From: Weissella confusa
GTDB taxonomy: Bacteria > Bacillota > Bacilli > Lactobacillales > Lactobacillaceae
Assembly (NCBI GenBank): GCA_016466735.1
Contig: JAAOED010000011.1
Location: 1-64,000 of the forward strand
Reading direction: 5' to 3'
DNA: 64,000 bases
Positions 37,084 to 45,032 of this stretch are shown here, piece after piece. A program made the translations under genes and the position numbers. Numbering within the stretch: position 1 is the first letter of the stretch; every line of letters starts with the position of its first letter. The notes under the pieces were generated by a model, which worked only from the letters and a program-made list of their open reading frames with translations, ran no database searches and had not been told where the DNA came from.

Positions 37084-38070
37084 TTACTTCACGAACTTCG
37101 CGTTATCGTAGCCCTTGGGCATCGTCAAACCTAACTTCTCAAGTTGCGCCTTGTTTACCACCAACTCACCAGTCTTGGTAAAGTCAACTGGCAATGCCTT
37201 AGGGTTGGCACCCTTCAAGATTTTTGCAACCATCTTACCGGTCATCACCCCGATGTTTTTCTGGTTGATTGACTCAGCGGCCACACCACCGTCTTTAACC
37301 ATCGTATCGACCGTTGGGAACACGGGCACCTTAGCGGCATCCGTGTTCTTAATCAATGTTGTCATTGCCCCAGCAATCGTGTTATCCGTCGGCACAAAGA
37401 CCGCATCAACGTTATGATTTTCAACCATTTGTAGTGACGTTTGATTCAAATCGTTTGATGATGCGATTGAGTACGCCTTCACCTTTAGTCCCGCCTTCTC
37501 AGCCAGCGCAATCATCTTGCGGGCTTCAGTCGTGGCTGAATCATCTGATGATGTGTAGATAACGCCCAGCGTCTTCATGTCCGGCAAAAATGCTTTCATC
37601 ATCTTCAATTGGGCCTCAAGTGGCGCCTGATCAGAAACACCCGTGACATTGCCTCCTGGCTTCTCGTAGCTCTTGACCAACTTGGCACTCATTGGGTTCG
37701 TTGAAGCCGAAAACACAACCGGCTTATCATTAATTGTATTGGCCAATGCAACGGCTGCCGGTGTCGCAATTCCAACTGAGACAGCAGCACCTTCGTTCTC
37801 AAACTTTGTTGACATTGTCTTCAAGTTAGATTGATCACCTTGCGCATTTTGGAAATCAATTTTGACATCCTTGCCCACTGTGTAACCACTATCCGCCAAG
37901 CCTTCCTTGATACCCTTATTAATCGCATCCAATGCTGGGTGTGACATAAATTGCAAAACGCCCACTGTTGGGATCTTAGCTGCTTTATGTTCCGCGATTG
38001 ATTCTTGGACCCCTGCTGCAACAAGCACTGCAGCTAATAAGCCAACAGCAGTCAATACTTTCTTGTTCAT
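37084..38070 (-). CDS. trpX: ABC transporter substrate-binding protein, TrpX-type
   Basis: 328 residues, PF04392-type binding protein. An N-terminal signal/anchor (MNKKVLTAVGLLAAVLVAAGV) has no lipobox cysteine. Then IPTVGVLQFMSHPALDAINKGIKEGL, GIATPAAVALANTI and FVPTDNTIAGAMTTL, the family hallmarks. The start at 38070 has GGGGTGAAGG immediately upstream; the open frame extends 46 codons into the leader terminator, which is not credible. First gene of trpXYZ, behind a Trp leader. Confidence 0.9.
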   Translation of the reverse strand: MNKKVLTAVGLLAAVLVAAGVQESIAEHKAAKIPTVGVLQFMSHPALDAINKGIKEGLADSGYTVGKDVKIDFQNAQGDQSNLKTMSTKFENEGAAVSVGIATPAAVALANTINDKPVVFSASTNPMSAKLVKSYEKPGGNVTGVSDQAPLEAQLKMMKAFLPDMKTLGVIYTSSDDSATTEARKMIALAEKAGLKVKAYSIASSNDLNQTSLQMVENHNVDAVFVPTDNTIAGAMTTLIKNTDAAKVPVFPTVDTMVKDGGVAAESINQKNIGVMTGKMVAKILKGANPKALPVDFTKTGELVVNKAQLEKLGLTMPKGYDNAKFVK

Positions 38071-38103
38071 AACCTTCACCCCGTAAATAATTGCAAAATA
38101 AAA

Positions 38104-38138
38104 CCGCGAAAGAGTCACCTTGCGTGCCCCTTTCGCGG
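38104..38138 (-). terminator. Attenuator terminator of the trpXYZ leader
   Basis: Stem 38104-38112 with 38130-38138 (CCGCGAAAG type) followed by a T-rich tail on the minus strand, about 30 nt before the trpX start. Its 5' arm GCGAAAGG is complementary to CCTTTC of the preceding hairpin, so the two can compete. Confidence 0.8.
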
Positions 38139-38144
38139 TAAAAA

Positions 38145-38202
38145 GAAAGGCCTGCGCGGTAACCCGTGCAGACCTTTCGTTAACGGAAATCAGTCGGCAC
38201 AG
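38145..38202 (-). promoter_or_regulatory. Competing stems of the trpXYZ attenuator
   Basis: A strong hairpin (38145-38178; GAAAGG...CCTTTC with CTGC/GCAG inside) precedes the terminator. Upstream, CTGTGCC (38202-38196) can pair with GGCGCAG (38275-38269), which overlaps the second Trp codon and stop-proximal codons of the leader peptide. Confidence 0.6.
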
Positions 38203-38264
38203 ACTCAATACTTACGCTCCAAAAGAGCACGTACCGAATCTGCTTCAACCACAGTTCGGACGCG

Positions 38265-38309
38265 TTAGCTGCGCCACCAACCATTCAATTGTACTGTCGT
38301 CTTAAACAT
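38265..38309 (-). CDS. Tryptophan leader peptide MFKTTVQLNGWWRS
   Basis: A 14-codon reading frame with two adjacent Trp codons (38279-38274), starting 8 nt after a GGTGG ribosome-binding site and about 29 nt from the predicted transcription start. It is followed by mutually exclusive stems and an intrinsic terminator ahead of trpXYZ. This is the layout of ribosome-mediated attenuation: stalling at Trp codons when charged tRNA-Trp is scarce should disrupt the GGCGCAG/CTGTGCC stem and favour read-through. There is no T-box core in this leader. Confidence 0.8.
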   Translation of the reverse strand: MFKTTVQLNGWWRS

Positions 38310-38343
38310 AACTGTTTCCACCTAACGTTTCATCTTGAAAATT

Positions 38344-38372
38344 ATGATAACATTTTATTTTTTGTAATGCAA
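38344..38372 (-). promoter_or_regulatory. Promoter of the trp leader and trpXYZ
   Basis: TTGCAT (38372-38367), 17-nt spacer, TATCAT (38349-38344). It lies directly after the nrdF stop codon; predicted start near 38337. Confidence 0.75.
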
Positions 38373-38373
38373 C

Positions 38374-39336
38374 CTAATCCAAGCCGATGTTGTAGTCATC
38401 GTCTTCCATTACTTCGACTTGACCCAAACGGTAACCGTTTCCGACTTGTGAGAAGAAGTCGTGGTTAGACGTTGTCGTTGAAATACCATTCATCACAATT
38501 GGATTAACATCTTCTGCCCCATCAGGGAACAGTGGATCCTGACCTAGATTCATCAATGCCTTGTTTGCATTGTAACGCAAGAATGTAAGCACTGATTCTG
38601 TCCAACCGATTTCATCGTATAGATGCTTCGTGTAGTTTTCTTCGTTGTTGTACAAATCCAACAACAAGTCGTACATCCACATCTTCATTTCTTCTTGCTT
38701 GTCTTCAGGCAACTCATTGAAGCCTAATTGGAACTTGTAACCAATGTAAGTTCCGTGAACGGATTCATCACGCAAAATCAACTTAATGATTTCAGCAACG
38801 TTGTTCAACTTGTTGTGGCCTAGGTACCAAAGTGGCGTGTAGAACCCTGAGTAGAACAAGAACGTTTCCAAGAATACAGACGCTACCTTCTTTTGCAGGT
38901 CATCCCCAGTTTGATAAATTTGGTTAATGCGTTGTGCCTTGTATTGCAAGTATTCATTCGTATTTGTCCAATCGAAAATCTCTTCAATTTCCGCTGGGGT
39001 GTTCAACGTTTCAAAAATTGATGAGTATGACTTCGCGTGAACGGATTCCATAAACTCAATATTGTTCAGTACTGCTTCTTCGTGTTGCGTACGAACCGAC
39101 TTCTTCAATGACGCCATACCATCTTGTGATTGGAGCGTATCAAGCAGGGTCAAACCACCAAATACGTGCCCCACCAAGTAGTGTTCGTTTTCCGCCATCT
39201 TACGCCAGTCATCCAAGTCATTTGACAACGGAATACGCGTGTCTAGCCAAAATTGTTCAGTCAACTTTTCCCAAGTCGCCTTGTCGATTGCGTCCTCAAC
39301 GTTATTCCAGTTGATTGCAACATATCCTTCAGTCAT
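38374..39336 (-). CDS. nrdF: Class Ib ribonucleotide reductase beta subunit
   Basis: 320 residues, carrying the dimetal/tyrosyl radical cofactor (dimanganese in vivo for NrdF, assembled with NrdI). Ligand-bearing helices include EFMESVHAKSYSSIFETL near residue 100 and LILRDESVHGTYIGYKFQ near 190. I start it at 39336 (MTEGYVAINWNN), which matches the family N-terminus and has GGAG upstream; the open frame is 13 codons longer. It lies 117 nt downstream of nrdE, with a modest hairpin-forming gap between. Confidence 0.95.
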   Translation of the reverse strand: MTEGYVAINWNNVEDAIDKATWEKLTEQFWLDTRIPLSNDLDDWRKMAENEHYLVGHVFGGLTLLDTLQSQDGMASLKKSVRTQHEEAVLNNIEFMESVHAKSYSSIFETLNTPAEIEEIFDWTNTNEYLQYKAQRINQIYQTGDDLQKKVASVFLETFLFYSGFYTPLWYLGHNKLNNVAEIIKLILRDESVHGTYIGYKFQLGFNELPEDKQEEMKMWMYDLLLDLYNNEENYTKHLYDEIGWTESVLTFLRYNANKALMNLGQDPLFPDGAEDVNPIVMNGISTTTSNHDFFSQVGNGYRLGQVEVMEDDDYNIGLD

Positions 39337-39453
39337 TCGATGTTCTCCTTCAATCGAAAACGGCCAGGAAGTCATTCACTCACTGACCGTTTTCTGAACT
39401 ACTGGTGTTGATTATACCAGCTCTACCTTTTTAGTGTGCGCAATTCCAATTAA

Positions 39454-41625
39454 TCAGATTGAGCAGCTTTCACACTCGTTCACACCGAATTCTTCCATGT
39501 CATCAGTGTAAGTTCGAACGTAGTAAATTGACTTGATGCCCTTGTGATAGGCATACATACGCAAGATGTTTAAATCACGGGTCGTCATCTTATCAGTACG
39601 GCCATTCTTCCACTCATACAAGCCGGCTGGAATTGTTGAACGCATAAACAATGTTAAGGCCATTCCTTGGTCGATGTGTTGTTGTGCTGTGGCATAAACA
39701 TCAATCACCTTACGCATATCCAAGTTATACGCTGACTCGTAGTATGGCAATGTATCCGTACCCAAGTATGGTGCTGGGTAGTAAATCTTACCAATCTTCT
39801 TTTCTTGACGTTCCTCAATCTTGTTAATGATTGGGTGCAAAGATGCCGTTGAATCATTAACGTATGAAATTGATCCCGTTGGCGCAATCGCCATGCGATA
39901 AGCATTGTACAAGCCGTGCTTTTGGATTGATTCCTTCAGCATTGCCCAATCGTGCTTGGTTGGGAAGTGGTGCTTCTCAAAAATCGCCTTAACCTTATCA
40001 GTCTTTGGTGACCAATCAGCCATCAAGTACTTATTGAAGTATGATCCATCAGCATAAGCTGACTTCTCAAACTCGAAGAATGATTCACCACGTTCTTTAG
40101 CAATCTTATTTGACGCTAGCAACGTGTAGTAATTTAACATCAAGAAGTAGGCGTTGGTAAAGTCAATTGCCTCTTCATCCCCATAGTGCATGTGATTCTT
40201 AGCAAAGAATGCGTGCAACCCCATCGCACCCAATCCAACGGCATGCAATTCGCGGTTACCATTTTGAACTGAAGGGACAATGTCCAAGCTAGAGTTGTCA
40301 GAAACGAACGTCAACGCACGAACCATCGTGTCCACTGAACGCTCAAAATCAGTCGTTTCCATCATATTAACAATGTTCGTTGACCCCAAGTTACATGAAA
40401 CGTCCGATCCCATCTTGTAGTATTGTTGATCATTACCAATTTCAGAGGCTTTTTGCACTTGCAAAATCTCTGAACAAAGGTTTGATGACACAACCTTACC
40501 GTGAATTGGATTAGCCGCATTCACCGTATCAATGTTAATCACATATGGGTAACCTGATTCTTGTTGCATCTTTGAAATTTCATTTTCCAAATCGCGTGCA
40601 CGAATCTTCGTCTTCTTGATACGTGGATTACGAACCATGTTGTCATACTCAGCCGTGATATCAACGTAATTAAATGGCTCACCATATTCACGTTCAACAT
40701 CATAAGGTGAGAACAAGAACATATCAGCGTTCGAACGAATCAAGTCGTAGAACTTATCCGGCACCGTCACCCCAAGTGACAATGTCTTCACACGGACCTT
40801 TTCATCCGCATTCTCCTTCTTAGTTGCCAAGAAGCCCATGATATCAGGGTGGAACACTGACAAGTAGGCCACACCGGCACCGTTACGTTGTCCCATTTGG
40901 TTTGAGTATGAGAATGAATCTTCCAACAACTTCATTACCGGCACGACACCCGAAGCTGCATTGGCAATTCCCTTGATTGGTGCACCCGCCTCACGCAAGT
41001 TTGACAGGTTGATACCAACCCCGCCGCCAATCTTTGATAATTGCAAGGCTGAATTAATGACACGCCCAATTGCATTCATGTCATCAGTTGTTTGCAAAAT
41101 AAAACATGACACCAACTCACCACGTCGTGAACGACCCGCATTCAAAAACGATGGAGTGGCTGGTTGGTAGCGCTGGTGAATCATTTCATCGGCCAAGTTC
41201 ATTGCCAATTCTTCATTACCAGCGCCGTAGAACAAGGCATTCATCGCAACACGATCAATGTAGTTCTCTACATAATAATCTCCATCATTGGTCTTTACAG
41301 CATATTGCGCATAAAACTTGTACGCAGCCATGAAAGACTTAAATTGGAAATCTTGACTCTTTAGGTAGTCATACAAACGTTCAATTAACGCAAATGAATA
41401 ACTGTCCAGCATCTTTTGATCCACAAAATCATGTTCGATTAGGTAATCGAATCGATCACGAAGGGAATCAAATTGGAGTGTATTTGGTCGAACGTTTTCT
41501 GCCAAGAAAGCTTCCAAAGCCTCCTTGTCTTTTCCCAATTGGATACTGTTATCCTTAGGAATGTTCAGTTCATTATTTAAATCGAAATATGTGACCTTAT
41601 CTAGGTCCAAAGTAGCAAGTGACAT
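39454..41625 (-). CDS. nrdE: Class Ib ribonucleotide reductase alpha subunit
   Basis: 723 residues, the catalytic subunit reducing ribonucleoside diphosphates. Active-site features: ELVSCFILQTTDDMNAI (first redox Cys), NLCSEILQ with the thiyl cysteine near residue 382, and the C-terminal shuttle cysteines NECESCSI. The N-terminal ATP-cone of class Ia is absent, as expected. Electrons come from NrdH encoded upstream. Confidence 0.97.
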   Translation of the reverse strand: MSLATLDLDKVTYFDLNNELNIPKDNSIQLGKDKEALEAFLAENVRPNTLQFDSLRDRFDYLIEHDFVDQKMLDSYSFALIERLYDYLKSQDFQFKSFMAAYKFYAQYAVKTNDGDYYVENYIDRVAMNALFYGAGNEELAMNLADEMIHQRYQPATPSFLNAGRSRRGELVSCFILQTTDDMNAIGRVINSALQLSKIGGGVGINLSNLREAGAPIKGIANAASGVVPVMKLLEDSFSYSNQMGQRNGAGVAYLSVFHPDIMGFLATKKENADEKVRVKTLSLGVTVPDKFYDLIRSNADMFLFSPYDVEREYGEPFNYVDITAEYDNMVRNPRIKKTKIRARDLENEISKMQQESGYPYVINIDTVNAANPIHGKVVSSNLCSEILQVQKASEIGNDQQYYKMGSDVSCNLGSTNIVNMMETTDFERSVDTMVRALTFVSDNSSLDIVPSVQNGNRELHAVGLGAMGLHAFFAKNHMHYGDEEAIDFTNAYFLMLNYYTLLASNKIAKERGESFFEFEKSAYADGSYFNKYLMADWSPKTDKVKAIFEKHHFPTKHDWAMLKESIQKHGLYNAYRMAIAPTGSISYVNDSTASLHPIINKIEERQEKKIGKIYYPAPYLGTDTLPYYESAYNLDMRKVIDVYATAQQHIDQGMALTLFMRSTIPAGLYEWKNGRTDKMTTRDLNILRMYAYHKGIKSIYYVRTYTDDMEEFGVNECESCSI

Positions 41626-41717
41626 ATCATTTCCCCCGTGTTACCTAACGTAAAGCGGAACCCCCATGGCTGCACCGACGTTTAGGTAGTATTGCCAACG
41701 ACTAGCCGTTTGTGTCT

Positions 41718-41954
41718 TTACATTGCTTTGGCAAGTTGTGCCAACAAGTCAGGTCGGAACCCCTTGATTGGCTCAGCATCATTTGTGAACACAACTGGTA
41801 CCGCTTGGTAACCTTGGTCCTTCAAGAAAGTCAATGCAGCTTCATCTTCCTCAACGTTCTTTTCAACATAGCTGACACCGTATTGTGCCAACGTCTTCTT
41901 CGTCATCATGCATTGCACACAGTTGTTCTTCGTATATACAGTAACGTTTTGCAT
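41718..41954 (-). CDS. nrdH: Glutaredoxin-like electron donor NrdH
   Basis: 78 residues. Redox motif NCVQC near residue 10 (MQNVTVYTKNNCVQCMMTKK) and the conserved GFRPDLLAQL near the C-terminus. The start at 41954 has AAAGGTG upstream. First gene of nrdHEF, with a strong promoter; nrdI is divergent rather than in the operon. Confidence 0.95.
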   Translation of the reverse strand: MQNVTVYTKNNCVQCMMTKKTLAQYGVSYVEKNVEEDEAALTFLKDQGYQAVPVVFTNDAEPIKGFRPDLLAQLAKAM

Positions 41955-42013
41955 AGTATTCACCTTTATCTTTCGGTTTTATATTTTCTGACATTTGCTA
42001 ATATCTGTCTCTG

Positions 42014-42042
42014 AGTATAGTCAGGTACATAACAGAATGCAA
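42014..42042 (-). promoter_or_regulatory. Promoter of nrdHEF
   Basis: TTGCAT (42042-42037), 17-nt spacer, TATACT (42019-42014). I could not assign convincing NrdR boxes. Confidence 0.75.
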
Positions 42043-42056
42043 GGCGTAACTTTTGA

Positions 42057-42100
42057 AGAAAAAAAGGCTTGACAGCGCCATTTACCGCCACATCAGCCTT
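42057..42100 (-). terminator. Orphan minus-strand terminator upstream of nrdHEF
   Basis: AAGGCT (42095-42100, read on the minus strand) pairs with AGCCTT (42064-42070) around an inner GC-rich stem, with a T7 tail on the minus strand. No minus-strand gene lies upstream of it; the plus-strand nrdI begins at 42224. Confidence 0.55.
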
Positions 42101-42223
42101 CCCAATAGATTATTACAAAATCATTAAATATAACTTTCCGTTATGTACAAAAAGGGTGTGTTTTTTGTGATTGTGCTAGTGTATAGTGGAATAAATGGTA
42201 AAGAAACATATGAGGAAAACATC

Positions 42224-42673
42224 ATGAAAGTTCGTCTTTTGTATATATCAATTTCCGGAAATACGCGGTCATTCGTAAAAAACCTTGTGGCTTACGCTCA
42301 CGAACAAGGTGAACTTGAATTTGAACCAATAGAAATTTCGGATGCAAGTGTTGATACCGATGAGGTCGCACCCTATTTTGCTTTAGTCCCTACTTACCTT
42401 GATGGTGGCAACGGGATAGATAACGGCGTCCATGAAATTATGACCAACGCCCTGTATGACCAAATTGCTGCTGGCAGTAATGCGCAGCAACTATTAGGCA
42501 TCGTTGGATCCGGCAATAAGAATTTCAATGCCCAATACATTCTCACCGCGCGACGTTACGCCCAAGCGTTTGACGCACCTGTCATCGCTAACTACGAGCT
42601 ACGCGGGACATCACGCGATGTAGAACGTGTATACGGGGCCATGCATCAACGTCTAGTTGAGGCTGGGTACTAA
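42224..42673 (+). CDS. nrdI: Flavodoxin-like NrdI
   Basis: 149 residues. FMN-binding loop YISISGNTRSFV near residue 6, then GSGNKNFNAQYILTARRYAQAF near 96, diagnostic of NrdI, which supplies oxidant to assemble the Mn2-tyrosyl cofactor of NrdF. The start at 42224 has GAGG 9 nt upstream; the longer open frame from 42143 covers promoter sequence. It is transcribed divergently from nrdHEF. Confidence 0.93.
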   Translation: MKVRLLYISISGNTRSFVKNLVAYAHEQGELEFEPIEISDASVDTDEVAPYFALVPTYLDGGNGIDNGVHEIMTNALYDQIAAGSNAQQLLGIVGSGNKNFNAQYILTARRYAQAFDAPVIANYELRGTSRDVERVYGAMHQRLVEAGY

Positions 42674-42686
42674 GCAAGCGTATAAT
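42657..42686 (+). promoter_or_regulatory. Promoter inside the end of nrdI
   Basis: TTGAGG, 18-nt spacer, perfect TATAAT at 42681-42686, serving the next gene. Confidence 0.6.
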
Positions 42687-42722
42687 AGTTGTCATGCGAT
42701 TTAACCGTGAAAGGAGCGTCAA

Positions 42723-43373
42723 ATGGCAACTGCAAAAACAAAAAAAGTCGCGCTAACTCGTGAGCGACGACAAGAAACATGGCGTAACTTAACGACCGAA
42801 CAGCAGGCTGTCTTGAAACAGCACATTCGCTATCAACACACATCATTATTTGTTGACCAGAATCTGGTTGGCCATGGTAAAAATTGGGAATTTGTTGCCT
42901 ACAACTATAACGATAACTACGACAGTAATTCTGGACCTCAGTTATATTGTGACTGCGGTCGCCGATTGAAGCACCAATATGTGTTGCAAAACGAGGATGG
43001 CAAGCTCATTAAGCTTGGCATCACCCATTTTGCTGACCACATCGGTATTCCAGAAGCCGTGATGCGACAATTGCAGACCCAGATTCACCACTTGGACTTT
43101 GGCCTTGACGAGCTATTGCAACGTATTCGACGTCATGCTGGCCTCAATTCAGAAATGCGTGCCTGGTTTATTGATAACCACACCGCATATCCTGATTTCC
43201 CGATTGACGCGGTTGATTTTGTTTCCAACGAATTGCCATTGGAAAAAGATGTACAGGCTGAAATTGTCCGTCAGTATAAGAAAGCAACGTACGTGCCAAA
43301 AGAACGCCAACCACGACGTAAGAAGCCGAAGTTAAACAAAGCTGCTTGGCAAGAGTTATTCCGTGACATCTAA
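42723..43373 (+). CDS. Conserved-looking protein of unknown function
   Basis: 216 residues, cytoplasmic, basic at both ends (ATAKTKKVALTRERRQETW and KERQPRRKKPKLNKAAW). It has a paired-cysteine segment LYCDCGRRLKHQYVLQNE near residue 78, possibly half of a small metal-binding site, followed by KLIKLGITHFADHIGIPEAVM. The basic ends suggest nucleic-acid binding, but I do not recognise the family. Good ribosome-binding site (AAAGGAG) and promoter; the next small gene follows 19 nt later. Confidence 0.75.
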   Translation: MATAKTKKVALTRERRQETWRNLTTEQQAVLKQHIRYQHTSLFVDQNLVGHGKNWEFVAYNYNDNYDSNSGPQLYCDCGRRLKHQYVLQNEDGKLIKLGITHFADHIGIPEAVMRQLQTQIHHLDFGLDELLQRIRRHAGLNSEMRAWFIDNHTAYPDFPIDAVDFVSNELPLEKDVQAEIVRQYKKATYVPKERQPRRKKPKLNKAAWQELFRDI

Positions 43374-43392
43374 TCATAGAATGGAGCATATC

Positions 43393-43653
43393 ATGGAACG
43401 TTTACTTATTCTTGCAAATGATGATCAAGGTGAAGGTATTTTAATCGATGATGACCGTCACCTTGTCTCACAAATATTGGTGCCAAATCGTTTCGATTTT
43501 AGCCACCTGACAGACATCACACAGGTTGCAACACCTACTGATGTTTATTCAGCACAAATGCAGCTCCTCGCAAACGACAAGTACTGGATGTGGCCTGTTA
43601 AAGGTGCCAGACTGACATTTCCGGCAGCTGCCGATACACATAAAGCAGACTGA
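43393..43653 (+). CDS. Small hypothetical protein
   Basis: 86 residues, acidic (LILANDDQGEGILIDDDRHLV at the N-terminus), no membrane segment or signal. GGAG lies 8 nt before the ATG at 43393. Its last codons (HKAD and the TGA stop) fall inside a hairpin repeat also present at 20331, which may have moved the original C-terminus. Function unknown. Confidence 0.6.
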   Translation: MERLLILANDDQGEGILIDDDRHLVSQILVPNRFDFSHLTDITQVATPTDVYSAQMQLLANDKYWMWPVKGARLTFPAAADTHKAD

Positions 43654-43686
43654 GAATGTCGGAGGTTTTAACCTCCGACGTGACCA
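43639..43686. repeat. Short hairpin repeat, copy 2
   Basis: ATAAAGCAGACTGAGAATG then a 10-bp stem around TTTT and GTGAC, matching 20331-20378. The TGA inside it is the stop codon of the upstream small gene. Confidence 0.6.
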
Positions 43687-43707
43687 AGTCGCCCTTATCA
43701 GGTGCGT

Positions 43708-43765
43708 CTTTGGTCTTACGTCTGACTGAAGTCAGGCGTTTTAGACCAACAGCTGCTGTGACAAA
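43708..43765. other. Structured intergenic segment after the hairpin repeat
   Basis: TTGGTC...GACCAA encloses ACG.CTGAC/GTCAG.CGT, giving a long hairpin (about 43711-43750), followed by GCTGCTGTGACAAAGCAG. There is no T-run in position for a simple terminator. Purpose unknown. Confidence 0.4.
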
Positions 43766-43780
43766 GCAGAGTAAACAAAT

Positions 43781-43818
43781 AACCGCCACACTTCAAATTT
43801 GAAGTGTGGCGGTTTTGT
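43781..43818 (-). terminator. Terminator of the LysM-Apf gene
   Basis: An essentially perfect 18-bp palindrome (43781-43816) flanked by T-runs on either strand; probably bidirectional. Confidence 0.85.
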
Positions 43819-43852
43819 GTTATCGATGTATTTTCTTAATTAAGGCAGTATC

Positions 43853-44521
43853 TTACCACCAACCGTTAGCAGCACGGAAGGCAATTGCTGAATCAACTGA
43901 ACCGTAACGTGACGTTGCGTAGTTCAACATACCTGCAGTTTGGTCAGAAACGCTACCCGTTCCCCATGATTGGTTCGTTTGACCCAATCCCTTGTATTGA
44001 CCGTTTGATGCATCTGGGTTTCCACCTGATTCAGGCATAACGATAGCCGTCCACAAAGCGTCAGTACCACCAGCGGCGATAAATTGATCATAAGTTGAAC
44101 CTGAAGCGGCAGCAGTCGTTGTCGTAGTAGTTGCAACAGGTGCTGTGTATGATACTTCTTGTGCAACAGGTGCTTGTGATTGTGCTGAGTAATCAACAGT
44201 CGTTACAGGTGCCGTGTATGACACTTCTTGTGTAACAGGTGCTTGTGAGGCAACAACGGCAGCAACATCAGCTTGCGTTGCGTCATATGAAGCGTTTGAA
44301 GCAACACCGTCAATTTCAACTTGTTGACCAACGAAGATTACGTTAGCGTCAGCAATGTTGTTGTTAGCAACCAAAGTGTCAACAGTCGTGTTGTGGTTAG
44401 CTGCAATTTGTGACAACGTGTCACCTGATTGTACTGTGTACGTATCTGCAGATGCGTTATCGGCCATAGCGAACGTAGCCAAACCAGCAACAGTCAATGC
44501 AGTAATCATCTTCTTATTCAT
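43853..44521 (-). CDS. Secreted LysM protein with Apf-type C-terminal domain
   Basis: 222 residues. Signal peptide (MNKKMITALTVAGLATFAMADNASA), one LysM domain (27-70: YTVQSGDTLSQIAANHNTTVD), a Ser/Thr/Ala linker with a repeated QEVSYTAPV segment (about 95-140), and a C-terminal domain LWTAIVMPESGGNPDASNG...AFRAANGWW like aggregation-promoting factors and lysozyme-like resuscitation factors. It binds peptidoglycan and may cleave it. A WalR-type box upstream links it to cell-wall stress control. Confidence 0.88.
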   Translation of the reverse strand: MNKKMITALTVAGLATFAMADNASADTYTVQSGDTLSQIAANHNTTVDTLVANNNIADANVIFVGQQVEIDGVASNASYDATQADVAAVVASQAPVTQEVSYTAPVTTVDYSAQSQAPVAQEVSYTAPVATTTTTTAAASGSTYDQFIAAGGTDALWTAIVMPESGGNPDASNGQYKGLGQTNQSWGTGSVSDQTAGMLNYATSRYGSVDSAIAFRAANGWW

Positions 44522-44980
44522 GGGGAAAAACTCTCCTTCTAATTAACTCTATCTTTTCAATAAACCATCAGGTACACGCCATTAGGATCATCGCTAATGT
44601 GTGACACCTGTATCTCTTAACAACATGTATTAGTTTATCAATCAGAGCGACTATTTTGTTACAAAACAAAGTCATTACGTAACGTTAAGGTTGCCCAAAC
44701 CGACCTACAAAGTAACATCTATGTAACATTACTAAAAATAAGTGGTCAAACGTCGATTAGAATAGTCTTTTAAAAAACATTATTAACCAGTTAACAATCA
44801 CTGAATTCCGCCATTTTTCAAGCCTGATTACGTAAAATTAGGTTTAAATTTAGTTTATTCATCCCTTTTGTGTCACGATTGTTACAATATAAAAGTAACG
44901 ATTCGATTTTTCGTTAACTTTTGGCATGAAGTCGATTGTCGGAAAAGTCCTAAACAAAAGGATTCCTTAACATTTTCTGC
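44522..44980. other. Long AT-rich intergenic region upstream of the LysM-Apf gene
   Basis: About 460 bp without a credible gene. It contains the ribosome-binding site GAAGGAGAG for the LysM-Apf gene, a WalR box, and a second, poorer pair (TGTAAC-5-TGACAC) near 44874-44891. The promoter itself could not be assigned with confidence. Confidence 0.5.
44712..44728 (-). promoter_or_regulatory. WalR (YycF) binding site
   Basis: TGTTACATAGATGTTAC on the minus strand is an exact match to the WalR pattern TGTWAH-N5-TGTWAH, about 190 nt upstream of the LysM-Apf start codon. Confidence 0.7.
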
Positions 44981-44983
44981 ATA

Positions 44984-45020
44984 AAAAAGAGCATTCCGTA
45001 GATGCCGGAATGCTCTTTTT
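44984..45020 (-). terminator. Terminator of the DUF1831-like gene
   Basis: A 14-bp-plus stem (GAGCATTCCG/CGGAATGCTC) with A/T flanks giving a T-run on the minus strand, 13 nt past the stop. Confidence 0.85.
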
Positions 45021-45032
45021 CGCTTATCAAAC

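Noticed and set aside
38101-38340. T-box in front of trpXYZ
   Set aside because: GGGTTACCGCG looks like a T-box core but lacks UGG, there is no Stem I, and the segment is fully explained by a hairpin; the tandem-Trp leader peptide is the better explanation.
41964-42223. NrdR boxes between nrdH and nrdI
   Set aside because: CCACTATACACTAGCA and CTGACTATACTCAG agree only partly with the NrdR palindrome; not enough to claim.
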